64,000 bases of DNA from CAVZVZ01 sp963778895 (GTDB lineage Bacteria; Actinomycetota; Acidimicrobiia; Acidimicrobiales; Acidimicrobilacustridaceae), in contig CAVZVZ010000005.1 of the NCBI GenBank assembly GCA_963778895.1, positions 124,001-188,000 on the forward strand, given 5' to 3'. A program made the position numbers and the translations under genes. Position 1 is the first letter of the stretch. Every line of letters begins with the position of its first letter. Below, piece by piece: positions 10,667-19,836 of this stretch. The notes below the pieces were generated by a model that did not search any database, was not told where the DNA came from, and saw nothing but the letters and a program-made list of their open reading frames with translations.

Positions 10667-11920
10667 GTGGTGAGCGCTCGAGTGCGGGTGCGCCATCACC
10701 GCGGACGCTTGGCGGCCGTGAAGGTCGGCATCGACGCGAACCGTGACGCGGAGTTGGTTCGAGAGGCGGCCATGCTCACCGCGGCCCGCCACCCCGGCGT
10801 CGTCGGTCTGCTCGCACTTTCCGATGGGCCTGACGGTCTCGAGCTCATCACGACGTGGGTGGGCACGCGTTCTCTCGCCGACACCCGCCCGCTCGCGCCC
10901 TCCGAGGGTGCGAGCGTGGTCGGTGCCCTCGCCGCGACCGTTGCCGATCTCCACCGCCACGGCATCGTCCATGGCGCGATCGATGCGTCCCACGTCTTGC
11001 TCGACGACCGCGGTCGACCGGTGTTGTGCTCCTTCGCTCACGCCGTGCTCATCAACGCGAGCGCAGCGTCGGACGGTCCGCGCCCCTCGGACGACGTCGC
11101 TGCGCTCGGCGAGCTGCTGGTCGAGGTCGTCGGTCCAATCGATGATCCGGAGATCGTTCCCGTGCGCCGCTTCGCCCGACGTCAGGAACATCATCTGCAC
11201 CGCAGCCTCCTCACCATCGCGGACCACGCCCGCGCTCACGACCGGGCGTCCCGACCGAGCGCCGCGTCGTTTGCCGCGGCACTGGCCGAGCTCGCGCCCG
11301 CTGCGTCGTTGCCTGCCGACGTTGCGGGCGCGCCCCCGCTGGTCTCACCCGACCCCGAGCCCGTCGCCGACGGACTCGACGCCGCGCTCGATCGGTTGCG
11401 GGCCACGACCATGCCACTGCACGTCCGCCGTCGTCGTTGGCCGTTCGTCGCCGGCGGCGCTGCCGTCGCTCTCCTCGCCATCGGCATCGTCGGCACACTC
11501 AGCGGTGGCACACCGAGTCGCGCCGAGACCCGCGATCTCGCACCGACACCGGCCCCGACCGGCATCCCCACCTCCACGCGCGTCCTGACCACGACGACGA
11601 CGGCAGCACTCGCGCCCGCTCCGGTGATCGAGCTGGCGGACCGGCACTATGAAGTCGGGGCGCCCGGCGACCAGGCCTCGGTGGCGGCCTGGCGCTGCGA
11701 CGGCCAGCCGCGAGTGGTGCTGCTCCGGCCGGCAACCGGGGAACTGTTCCTGTTCGACAACGCACCACAGCCGGGCGCCGACACCGTGGCCACGCCGTTC
11801 ACCACGGTCGACGGCGCGACCGGTCTGGCTCCCGTCGATCGGGACGATCCGTGCCCCGCTCTGGTCGTGCTGCGCGCCGACCGCAGTGCCGTACCCGTCG
11901 ATCTACCCGCGGACCGATGA
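10667..11920 (+). CDS. Membrane pseudokinase (Ser/Thr kinase fold lacking catalytic residues)
   Basis: Protein-kinase-like domain (about 200 residues), then a single membrane helix (WPFVAGGAAVALLAIGIVG), a Pro/Thr-rich linker and a roughly 90-residue extracellular domain. The VAIK-type lysine survives (LAAVKV) and a helix-C glutamate is plausible (ELVREAAML). The HRDLKPxN loop reads HGAIDASHVLL and the DFG position reads SFA, so the catalytic Asp, Lys and Asn and the metal-binding Asp are all gone. The visible start at 10667 omits a glycine-rich loop. A GTG at 10623 opens a reading (MNLGGAVPVDARFGLW) that would supply one if a base were missing near 10671. It overlaps the LysM gene by four bases. 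A signalling or scaffold role is inferred. Confidence 0.75.
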   Translation: MVSARVRVRHHRGRLAAVKVGIDANRDAELVREAAMLTAARHPGVVGLLALSDGPDGLELITTWVGTRSLADTRPLAPSEGASVVGALAATVADLHRHGIVHGAIDASHVLLDDRGRPVLCSFAHAVLINASAASDGPRPSDDVAALGELLVEVVGPIDDPEIVPVRRFARRQEHHLHRSLLTIADHARAHDRASRPSAASFAAALAELAPAASLPADVAGAPPLVSPDPEPVADGLDAALDRLRATTMPLHVRRRRWPFVAGGAAVALLAIGIVGTLSGGTPSRAETRDLAPTPAPTGIPTSTRVLTTTTTAALAPAPVIELADRHYEVGAPGDQASVAAWRCDGQPRVVLLRPATGELFLFDNAPQPGADTVATPFTTVDGATGLAPVDRDDPCPALVVLRADRSAVPVDLPADR

Positions 11921-12666
11921 CACCGTCCTCACCGTTGCCATCCCGCGCCGGCGGCACACGGCTCGTGCTGGAGCGGCCGCTCGTCGGCGGCACGCTCTCG
12001 CTCGTCGGGTTCGTGAGCCTGGGCGTGGCGCTCGTGACGTCGACCCGTCGCGTGGCCGGTCCGCCCGGCTGGACACCGTCCGCGCTCCAAGCATGGTTCG
12101 ATCGCCAGCCGGTCAGCGCCGCGTTCAGCACTCTGTCCGCGATCGGACTCGTCGTCGTGCTCTACCTGATCCTGAGCACCGTTGCCCTCATGGTGGCCGC
12201 GGTGGCCCACGCGGCGCGACGGCCGCGTCTGGGTCGCTCGGCCGAAGTGATCGCCGTGCCGGTCGTACGGCGGACTCTCGCCGCGTTGCTCGGCTTCGGG
12301 ATCACCGTCGCGAACCCCGGTCCCGCTCATGCTGCGCACCCGACCACGACGATCGCCCTCATGAGCCCGAGCGAGGAGCCGAGCCCGCCGGCACCGGTTG
12401 CCACGATGCACTCACTCGACATCACGCCGGTGCCGCCGGCACCGACCCCCGACACGAACTGGACCATTCGCGCCGGCGACCACCTGTGGGGGTTGGCGGC
12501 CGCGGCCCTGGCCGAGACCTGGTCCACTCCACCAACCGATGCCGAGGTCAGCGCCTACCTGACGCTCGTCGTCGAGCAGAATCGCGCCAACCTCGCCGTG
12601 CCGGATGATCCGGATCTCGTGTTCCCCGGCCAGATCTTCATCCGCCCACCGGTGCCGGCCCGATGA
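11917..12666 (+). CDS. Membrane protein with LysM-like C-terminal domain
   Basis: About 250 residues. The ATG at 11917 overlaps the pseudokinase stop (ATGA), so the two are probably translated together. Hydrophobic segments LVGGTLSLVGFVSLGVALVT, LSAIGLVVVLYLILSTVALM and a third near residue 110 precede a Pro/Thr-rich linker. The C-terminal 75 residues begin WTIRAGDHLWGLAAAALAE and end DPDLVFPGQIFIRPP, the pattern of a LysM peptidoglycan-binding domain with an insert between the two helices. It probably binds cell wall outside the membrane. The specific function is unknown; pairing with a pseudokinase suggests envelope sensing, by inference. Confidence 0.7.
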   Translation: MTPSSPLPSRAGGTRLVLERPLVGGTLSLVGFVSLGVALVTSTRRVAGPPGWTPSALQAWFDRQPVSAAFSTLSAIGLVVVLYLILSTVALMVAAVAHAARRPRLGRSAEVIAVPVVRRTLAALLGFGITVANPGPAHAAHPTTTIALMSPSEEPSPPAPVATMHSLDITPVPPAPTPDTNWTIRAGDHLWGLAAAALAETWSTPPTDAEVSAYLTLVVEQNRANLAVPDDPDLVFPGQIFIRPPVPAR

Positions 12667-12692
12667 GGCCCCTCGGCCGATGCGACCGCTGT

Positions 12693-13786
12693 TCACCGCA
12701 AGCGAACGGCGACCTCGTTGGCGAGCAGACGCCCCGATCGCGTCAGGATCAGCCGGTCATCCACGGGCTCGAGCAGACCATCGAGCGCGGCGGCGTCTTC
12801 GGCCGACAGTGCGTCGCTCGGCACGCCGCGTTGGGTGCGCAACGCAAGCTGCAGACCTTCGATGCGACGGACGTCGGCGTCCAGCGTCTCGGCACCGGCT
12901 TCAGACGTCTCGCCTCGGTCGAGTACTTCGATGTAGCGCTCGGGGGTGCGAACGTTCCACCAGCGCCGGCCCGCTTCGTGCGAGTGGGCCGCGCAACCGA
13001 AACCGCGGTAGTCACCCTGTGACCAGTACAGAAGATTGTGACGGCATTGACGACCAGGCCGGGCCCAGTTCGAGATCTCGTACCACTCGTAACCCGCGTC
13101 GCCCAGTACATCGGTGACGATCTCGTACTTCGCGGCTTGGTCATCGTCATCCGGATGACGCCGCGGGTCGGCCGCGAGCGGCGTGCCGGCCTCGACCGTG
13201 AGGGCGTAGGCCGACACGTGGTCGGGTTCGAGCTCGAGGGCGGCGTCGAGCGTGGCGCGCCAGTCGTCGAGCGACTCGCCCGTACCGCCGTAGATCAGAT
13301 CGACGTTGAGGTTGTCGATCCCTCCGGCGCGGAACGTGGCCACGGCCGAGCCGACGGCGGCTTCGTCGTGGTGACGGCCGAGCGCGGCCAACACCGCGGG
13401 CCGGAGCGACTGCACGCCGAGCGAGATCCGGTTCACCCCGGCCGCGGCGTAGGCCTCGGCGTGACGGCCGGTCACCGACTCGGGGTTGCATTCCACGGTG
13501 ATCTCGACGTCCGGCGTCGTCGGCATGAGGCCGATCAGCCGACCAAGGGCCTGCGGATCGACCAACGAAGGTGTTCCACCGCCGACGAACACGGAGGTAG
13601 CCGCGGGAAGCCCCGCCTGGGTGGCCCGTTCGATCTCGACGGCCACCGCGTCGAGGTACTCACCGATCAGATGGTCCCGATCGGTCCACGTGGCGAAAGC
13701 GCAGTAGTCGCACTTGTGCGCGCAAAAGGTACGTGAAGGTAGATGCCGAAGTTCCGCCCGTGCCGCCGAGTCGGCGGTCGGGTCAT
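12693..13786 (-). CDS. hemW: HemW-type radical SAM protein, frameshifted in a T run
   Basis: Radical SAM protein of the HemW/HemN group, known mainly as a haem chaperone rather than a coproporphyrinogen oxidase. After the break is repaired, the N-terminus reads FGIYLHVPF then CAHKCDYC, the CxxxCxxC cluster motif that binds the [4Fe-4S]/SAM centre. Downstream are VFVGGGTPSLVD, ITVECNPESVT and RISLGVQS. The break lies at about 13725, where the frame needs five T but four are present, a clear homopolymer deletion. The ATG at 13786 overlaps the bldD stop (ATGA). The C-terminal HemW region is complete. Confidence 0.88.
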
Positions 13787-14298
13787 CCGGCGAGACTCAA
13801 CCCGAGATCGTCGAGCTTGCCGGTGGCGCTGTCGACCGACACGCCGAGGATGCAGGCGATGGCGCGCAGGTCGTCGCGGCGGATGGTGAGCATGCGACCG
13901 TTGAAGTCCTGGCGTTGCACCTGGATCATCGTGAGATACCGGTTGAGCATCTCTGCTTCTGGGCCACTGAGGTTCTCGAGGCGTCGAAGATCGATGGTGA
14001 CCGACGATGCGTCGATGGGTGCGGTGACGGCCTGCGGCGCGAAACCGGGCCCCTCGTCCGACGGCAAGAGCTGATCGACCGGCACGTTGTAGAACCGAGC
14101 CAACCGCTGTAAGCGCGGCACCGAGATGGCGCGCTCACCGCGCTCGTACGCGCCGAGTACGGACGCTTTGAACTCCTGGTCTGACGCCGCTTCGACCTCT
14201 TGCAGGGACAGGCGCTTCTGTCGGCGGATGGCTCGCAGCCGCTCACCGACCTTCCGGCTATAGCTCAGCGGTACCTCGACCTGCGCGTCGATGCCCAT
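13783..14298 (-). CDS. bldD: BldD-type regulator with c-di-GMP-binding motif
   Basis: Actinobacterial master regulator of development in Streptomyces, where a c-di-GMP tetramer dimerises the protein on DNA. The N-terminal Xre-type HTH spans about residues 15-75 (GERLRAIRRQKRLSLQEVE and YERGERAISVPRLQRLARFY). The C-terminal domain contains RQDFNGRMLTIRRDD, an exact match to the RXD-X8-RXXD signature known for c-di-GMP-binding BldD. About 171 residues, the family length, from ATG 14298; longer starts add non-conserved residues. It overlaps hemW by four bases. I did not find a convincing BldD box upstream. Confidence 0.9.
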   Translation of the reverse strand: MGIDAQVEVPLSYSRKVGERLRAIRRQKRLSLQEVEAASDQEFKASVLGAYERGERAISVPRLQRLARFYNVPVDQLLPSDEGPGFAPQAVTAPIDASSVTIDLRRLENLSGPEAEMLNRYLTMIQVQRQDFNGRMLTIRRDDLRAIACILGVSVDSATGKLDDLGLSLAG

Positions 14299-14427
14299 CA
14301 CTGGAACTCCCTCTCCTCCCGAGCGGCAGCACACGCACCCACCGCGACCACACTCCGTGGCGCATCGCCGAGGGCAGCCTACTGTGGGTCATCGGGCCTA
14401 CACAATGACCACCGAACGTGACCCCTC

Positions 14428-15162
14428 TCACCTGGACTTTCTCGCCGAAACACCCCGGATGGGTGTCACCAAACCCGAGCGTAGGGCCGTGAGGAGTGCG
14501 GCGCCCGAAATGGCGGCGGTCTCGGCCCGAAGTACCAGGTCACCCAGCCCAACCGTGGTCGGCAGGCGCTGCCCGCTCCAAGTCGCTCCAACCACCCTCG
14601 GGGCCGACCAACAACGTCGGGTGCTCGAGACTCGGTGGCACACCGTGCCGTTCGGCTGCTGCTGCCCCGGGCAGGCCGACCACGTCGTCGAACGCGCGCG
14701 ACGGCGACCGATCGTCGGGCGGGTGACCCGCCGGCACTGCATGGCTGCTTCGCGGGCGACGCGTTCCAGGCGCTCGTGATGGCGCTCGTCACGTCCGTCG
14801 GTCCATCGCACGACCGACCGTTCGGCGACGAACGGGATGATGACGTCGACACCCAACTCGGTCAGCTTTTGCACGACGAGCTCAGGCCTACCGCCTTTCA
14901 CCAACGCAAAGGCGACCGTGACGCGCGGCGCCACCGCATCGACGACCTGAACGGACGAGTCGAGCTCGGGTGATTCGTCGAACCGCGCCGAACGCCAACG
15001 ACCCCGCCCGTCGGAGATCGTGATGGGCGCGCCATCGCGAACTCGGAGCACCCGAAGCAAATGATGGTGGTCATCGGCGCTCAAGGTGGGAGCGTCGAGG
15101 TCGTCGACGAACACGAGCGGGAGATCCGCGGGCGGCGACGAGCCCGGCGGAACGTCGGTCAC
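14428..15162 (-). CDS. rsmE: 16S rRNA (uracil1498-N3)-methyltransferase RsmE, frameshifted
   Basis: Methylates U1498 of 16S rRNA using SAM. The N-terminal PUA-like part (DDHHHLLRVLRVRDGAPITI) is followed by the SPOUT catalytic fold: FALVKGGRPELVVQKLTELGV, EAAMQCRR, LLVGPEGGWSD and the C-terminal GDLVLRAETAAISGAALL, whose knot binds SAM. The protein runs through three frames, with breaks near 14700 and 14570. Each conserved block is present, so loss by indel is likely artefactual. ATG 15162 overlaps the dnaJ stop by four bases; dnaJ-rsmE pairing is common in bacteria. Confidence 0.88.
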   Translation of the reverse strand: MTDVPPGSSPPADLPLVFVDDLDAPTLSADDHHHLLRVLRVRDGAPITISDGRGRWRSARFDESPELDSSVQVVDAVAPRVTVAFALVKGGRPELVVQKLTELGVDVIIPFVAERSVVRWTDGRDERHHERLERVAREAAMQCRRVTRPTIGRRRARSTTWSACPGQQQPNGTVCHRVSSTRRCWSAPRVVGATWSGQRLPTTVGLGDLVLRAETAAISGAALLTALRSGLVTPIRGVSARKSR

Positions 15163-16271
15163 TTGAACGCAGAGCGGATGCGGGTGAGCAACCCGGCTTC
15201 GGCCACCGCGACTTCGTCACCGCGCAGCTCGGCCAGTTGACGGAGCAGCGTCTCCTCTTCGGGCTCGAGATCGGTGGGAACGTCGACCACGACCTGGACG
15301 AGCATGTCGCCGCGACCGCGACCTTCGACGTGCGGCACGCCGCGGCCCTTCAGCTTGACGACCCGACCGTTCTGGGTGCCACGCGCGATCTTCAGCTCTT
15401 CGGGTCCGTCGAGTGTCTCGAACGACACCGTTGTGCCCAACGCGGCTTGCGTGAACGGGACGTGCAGTTGATGAACGAGGTCGTAGCCGTGACGTTCGAA
15501 ATGGTCGTGGGGCCGCACCCGCACATGGACGTAGAGATCGCCGAGGCCTCCACCCCGTGGACCCGCGGCCCCGCGACCGCTGAGGCGAAGCGTGGCACCC
15601 GTGTCGACACCCGCTGGCACGTCCACCGTGTAGGTCTTGTCCTCGATCTTTCGGCCTTCGCCATGGCAGGCCGGGCATGGATCGCTCACGACCGTGCCGA
15701 ACCCACCGCAACGCGTGCATTGGCCCGCCGTGACCATCTGACCGAGGATCGACTGGCGGACTCGACGCACCTGGCCGACACCGCCGCAGTCCGGACAGGT
15801 GGTCGGTGCGTGGCCCGGCGCCGCACCCGATGCCTGACATTCCTCGCACGGCAACGCGGTGCGAACCGATACCGGCGCTTCGATGCCGAAGACCGCTTCC
15901 TCGAAAGCGAGATCGATGACCACCTCGAGGTCGACGCCACGCGGCGGGCCCGGTCGGCCACCACCTCCGAATCCGCCGCCACCACCGCTGCCACCGAAGA
16001 ACATGTCGAACAGATCGCCGAACCCGCCGCCGAACGGATTGCCCGCGGCCGCGGCACCCTCGGGACCGTAGGCGTCGTAGCGCCGACGCTTCTCGGGATC
16101 GCACAATGTCTCGTAGGCGAGGCTGACTTCCTTGAAGCGCGCCTCGGCCGCAGGGTCACCGGGGTTGGCGTCCGGATGCAGCTGCCGGGCGAGCTGGCGA
16201 TACGCACGTTTGAGCTCGTCTTGGGTCGCGTCGCGCGACACACCGAGCAGCGCGTAGTAGTCCTCAGCCAT
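15159..16271 (-). CDS. dnaJ: Chaperone protein DnaJ
   Basis: Hsp40 co-chaperone of DnaK. An intact 370-residue protein. The J-domain begins MAEDYYALLGVSRDATQDEL and carries the HPD tripeptide in QLHPDANPG. A Gly/Phe-rich linker (FGGGFGDLFDMFFGG) follows. Four zinc-binding repeats follow: CEECQASG, CPDCGGVG, CTRCGGFG and CPACHGEG. The C-terminal substrate-binding domains are complete. It lies just after hrcA and before rsmE, the classic hrcA-dnaJ operon, so it should share repression through the CIRCE element at 17319. Confidence 0.96.
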   Translation of the reverse strand: MAEDYYALLGVSRDATQDELKRAYRQLARQLHPDANPGDPAAEARFKEVSLAYETLCDPEKRRRYDAYGPEGAAAAGNPFGGGFGDLFDMFFGGSGGGGGFGGGGRPGPPRGVDLEVVIDLAFEEAVFGIEAPVSVRTALPCEECQASGAAPGHAPTTCPDCGGVGQVRRVRQSILGQMVTAGQCTRCGGFGTVVSDPCPACHGEGRKIEDKTYTVDVPAGVDTGATLRLSGRGAAGPRGGGLGDLYVHVRVRPHDHFERHGYDLVHQLHVPFTQAALGTTVSFETLDGPEELKIARGTQNGRVVKLKGRGVPHVEGRGRGDMLVQVVVDVPTDLEPEEETLLRQLAELRGDEVAVAEAGLLTRIRSAFK

Positions 16272-16276
16272 ACAGG

Positions 16277-17294
16277 TCAGCCTTCACTCAAATGCCGCCC
16301 GAGACGCTTGCTGACGACCGCGACCGCGGCCAGGGCTTGCGGGTAGTGCATGCGCGCCGGGCCGAGCACGCCGATGGAGCCCGCGGGCTCACCGTCGACC
16401 TCGTACGGGGCGACGACGACCGCACAGTCGGCGAGCGGTTCCATGCCGGTCTCGGTGCCGATCGCGACGTTCAGGCCGCGGTCCATGACGTCGCGTAGCA
16501 AGGTGACGACCACGAACTGCTCTTCGAGGATGCGCAGAATCTCGCGCACGGTTCCGATGGCTTCGAAGGCCTCGGTCATGACCGCGGTGCCGCCGATGAA
16601 CACATCGCGATCGTCGACCGCGGTCGCACCGAGCGCGACCAACGCACTGCGCAAGACGACATCGTCGGCGTCGCGCTCGATCGACCGATACCGCCGTGTC
16701 ACCGATCGGCCGGCCCACGACCAACGTCGAGAGCCGCGCCGCGGTCGCGCTCAATCGGATCTCGTCGATCGGTTCCTCGAACTCGAGGGTGTGCTTGTCG
16801 ACCGTGCCGTTGGAGAGCACCGCTACGAGCAGGGCCACGCGACCGGTGAGCCCGACGAGCTGGACCGACCGGATGGTCGCGACCTCGTGGGTGGGGGCGA
16901 TCACCACGCCCGCGTACTGCGTGAGGTTGGCGAGCAGACGGCTGGTGTCCTGCAACATCCGCTCGAGCTCGCCGTGCGCGCTGGCGAAGAAGCTGCGCAC
17001 CTGGTTGGCGTCGCCGGCCGCGAGTCGGGCCGGAGCATCGAGCGTGTCGACGAAGAACCGGTAGCCCTTCTCGGTGGGGACGCGGCCGGCGCTGGTGTGC
17101 GGCTGGTAGAGGTAACCCTCTTGTTCCAGGGTGGCCATGTCGTTGCGCACTGTTGCCGACGACACGTTGACCGCTGTGGCGCGCGCGACGTGACCCGACC
17201 CGACGGGTTGGGCCGTCTCGATGTACTCCTCGACCACGGCCCGCAGGATGCTGGCCTTGCGGTCGTCGAGCCCTGCTGTTTGATCGTCGGTCAT
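16277..17294 (-). CDS. hrcA: Heat-inducible transcription repressor HrcA, frameshifted
   Basis: Represses heat-shock operons by binding CIRCE. The N-terminal winged helix contains ILRAVVEEYIETAQPVGSGHV and SSATVRNDMATLEQEGYL; the GAF-like core ends with GSIGVLGPARMHYPQALA, the family C-terminal signature. The two halves lie in different frames joined near 16695-16705. About 338 residues in total, family length. A CIRCE element lies 25 bases upstream of the start, consistent with autoregulation, and dnaJ follows after five bases. Confidence 0.93.
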
Positions 17295-17318
17295 CGTTCG
17301 AACCCGCAGCTCTTGGCG

Positions 17319-17345
17319 TTGGCACTCGATTCTATCGAGTGCCAG
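17319..17345. promoter_or_regulatory. CIRCE operator (HrcA binding site)
   Basis: TTGGCACTC at 17319-17327 and GAGTGCCAG at 17337-17345 are separated by exactly nine bases. This matches the CIRCE consensus TTAGCACTC-N9-GAGTGCTAA except for symmetric A-to-G/T-to-C changes and the last base. It lies just upstream of hrcA, where HrcA autoregulation is expected. Confidence 0.92.
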
Positions 17346-17359
17346 AGGGTGCTCTACTT

Positions 17360-17573
17360 GCTTGGCCTGCTGACGCAGGCCCGGCTTCGCCGATCCTGGT
17401 CGATCGGGTGCCGCTGCTCCGCTCCGCTCACTGCTTGGCCTGCTGACGCAGGCCCGGCTTCGCCGATCCTGGCTCGATCGGGTGCCGCTGCTCCGCTCCG
17501 CTCACTGCTTGGCCTGCTGACGCAGGCCCGGCTTCGCCGATCCTGGCATCGGTGCCGCCGCTCCGCAGCGTTG
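17360..17573. repeat. Three tandem 73/74-base repeats, each with a hairpin, at the lepA 3' end
   Basis: Copy 1 starts at 17360, copy 2 at 17433 and copy 3 at 17507. Copies 1 and 2 differ by a single inserted C; copy 3 matches for its first 40 or so bases and then diverges. Each copy contains GGCCTGC-TGAC-GCAGGCC, a perfect 7-base-pair hairpin (17364-17381, 17437-17454, 17511-17528). Copy 3 encodes the last residues of LepA. The rest of the 17295-17501 gap holds the CIRCE element and nothing else that I can see. Confidence 0.9.
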
Positions 17574-19365
17574 ACGAGCCCAATCCTCCAGGCGGAGGGC
17601 GGAGATGAAGGCTTCTTGGGGTACTTCGACCCGGCCGATGTTCTTCATGCGTTTCTTGCCCTCCTTCTGGCGCTCCAGGAGCTTGCGTTTCCGGGTGATA
17701 TCGCCGCCGTAGCACTTGGCCAGCACGTCCTTGCGCTTGGCCTTCACGGTCTCGCGGGCGATGATCCGGCCGCCGATCGCGGCTTGGATCGGGACGTCGA
17801 ACAACTGCCGTGGGATCAGCTCACGTAGCTTCTCGACCATCCGCCGGCCGTACTCGTAGGCCTTGTCCCGGTGCATGATCGTCGAGAAGGCGTCGACCGG
17901 GACGCTGTTCAACAAGATGTCGACCTTCACGAGGTCGCGATCGGTCGGCCCCGGCCGGTTCGTAGTCGAGGCTCGCATAGCCCTGGGTTCGGCCCTTCAA
18001 CTGGTCGAAGAAGTCGACCACGACCTCGGCGAGCGGGACGCGATACACGAGCTCCACCCGTTCGGGTGAGAGGTACTCGAGCTTCTGCATCTCACCGCGG
18101 CGGGTCTGGCACAGATCCATGACCGTGCCGGTGTACTCGGTGGGCGTGAGGATCGTGACGGTGAGGAACGGTTCCTCGATCGCTTCGATCTCGCCGGCAG
18201 GCGGGAGCTCGCTGGGGTTGTCGATGACCAACTCGTCACCGCCGGTACCGATCACCCGGTACTCGACGGACGGCGCCGTCGCGATGAGGCTCAGCGCGAA
18301 CTCGCGCTCGAGACGCTCGCGGATGATCTCCATGTGCAACAGGCCGAGGAAGCCACAGCGGAACCCGAACCCCAGCGCACCCGAGCTCTCCGGTTCGAAG
18401 GTGAAGCTCGAGTCGTTCAGCCGGAGACGCTCGAGGGCTTCGCGCAGCGCCGGGAACTCATCGCCGTCGATGGGGTACAGGCCGCAGAACACCATGGGCT
18501 TGGGCTCGCGATAGCCCGGGAGCGGGTCGGCGGTGCGCGACCACTCGGTCACCGTTTCGCCGGCGCGCGCTTCGCCCACGTCCTTGATGCCGGCGATCAG
18601 ATAGCCGACGTCGCCCGGACCCAAGCTGGCAACCGGTGTCGGGTCGGGTCGTCGCGTCCCGACCTCGTCGGCATCGTGAACGGCCTTGGCATGGACGAAC
18701 CGCAACCGTGCGCCGGTCTTCAGCGTGCCGTTCACGACCCGGACCGAACTGACCACACCGCGGTACTGATCGAAATGGCTGTCGAAGATCAGCCCCTGGA
18801 GCGCCGCGTCGGGATCGCCGATCGGCGGAGGGATGCGGTCGACGACGGCGTCCAACAACTCCGGTACACCGTCGCCGCTCTTGGCGCTGATGAGCAGGAT
18901 CTCGTCGGCCGGGATACCGAGCACGGTCTCGATCTCGCGGGCATACCGCTCGGGATCGGCGGCCGGCAGGTCGATCTTGTTCAGCGCGGCCACGATCTCG
19001 AGGTCGTTCTCGAGCGCGAGATAGCAGTTGGCCAGGGTCTGGGCTTCGATCCCTTGTGACGCGTCGACCAACAGGATCACCCCTTCGCAAGCGGCGAGCG
19101 AGCGTGAGACCTCGTAGCCGAAGTCCACGTGGCCGGGGGTGTCGATCAAGTTGATGACGTGATCACGCCAGTCCAGACGGACGCTCTGCAGCTTGATCGT
19201 GATCCCCCGCTCACGTTCCAGATCCATCGTGTCGAGGTACTGGGCGCGCATGTCTCGGGGGTCGACGGCACCGCACAACTCGAGCATGCGGTCGGCGAGC
19301 GTCGACTTGCCGTGGTCGACGTGCGCCACGATGGCAATGTCACGTATGTGGCGGATTTCGGGCAC
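17502..19365 (-). CDS. lepA: Elongation factor 4 (LepA), frameshifted and with an extended C-terminus
   Basis: Translational GTPase that acts on the ribosome. G1 is AHVDHGKST, G2 ERGITIK, G3 DTPGHVDFGYEV and G4 NKIDLP; the LepA-specific C-terminal domain has IGGRIIARETVKAKRKDVLAKC and GGDITRKRKLLERQKEGKKRM. A frame break lies near 17950, just after YASLDYEPAG. The normal end, VEVPQEAFISALRL, is followed by about 29 extra residues ending GSAKPGLRQQAKQ, encoded by the last copy of a tandem repeat. GTG 19365 (VPEIRHIRDIAIVAH) is preferred; an ATG/GTG further up at 19419 would add 18 residues. Confidence 0.92.
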
Positions 19366-19529
19366 GGCCGCGTTTCTGCTCTCAGAGGGGAACCGGACCA
19401 GCCTACTGACCAGGCCCACCCGCCCCTGCAGGTGTGACTCGGCGGCGGTCCGCCGCTATGCTCTCCCTTCGGCCTTTCCCCCTCCGGCTCGCCCCGCGAG
19501 CTACCCCCGCTTCTACCAGCAGGTTTTCT

Positions 19530-19790
19530 GTGGCGAACATCAAGAGTCAGATCAAGCGCAACCGTCAGAACGAGAAGCGGCGCCGCGCCAACAAGACGGT
19601 GCGTTCCGAGATGAAGACCCGTACGAAGCGGGCCGAGGCCGCCGCCGAAGCCGGCAGCGACGACATCGTCGAGCTCACCCGCCTGGCGACGCAGCGCATC
19701 GACAAGGCGGCCGAGAAGGGCGTCATCCACAAGAACCAGGCCGCCCGCCGCAAGTCCCGCTTGATGAAGAAGGTCAACGCCGCCAACTGA
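19530..19790 (+). CDS. rpsT: Small ribosomal subunit protein S20
   Basis: Primary 16S rRNA-binding protein of the 30S subunit. The GTG at 19530 gives the standard start VANIKSQIKRNRQNEKRRRA and a basic, helical protein of 86 residues ending AARRKSRLMKKVNAAN. Longer in-frame starts at 19434 would add a non-conserved arginine-rich leader and are rejected. It is divergent from lepA and convergent with holA; lepA-rpsT-holA adjacency is common in bacteria. Confidence 0.95.
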   Translation: MANIKSQIKRNRQNEKRRRANKTVRSEMKTRTKRAEAAAEAGSDDIVELTRLATQRIDKAAEKGVIHKNQAARRKSRLMKKVNAAN

Positions 19791-19836
19791 GGAGCTGCGT
19801 CGAAGGTGCAGAGATTCGCTCTGGTCCTCGGGCGTT

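Noticed and set aside
17360..17573. CRISPR array at the tandem repeats
   Set aside because: The units are adjacent 73/74-base copies with no unique spacers between short repeats, and no cas genes are present.
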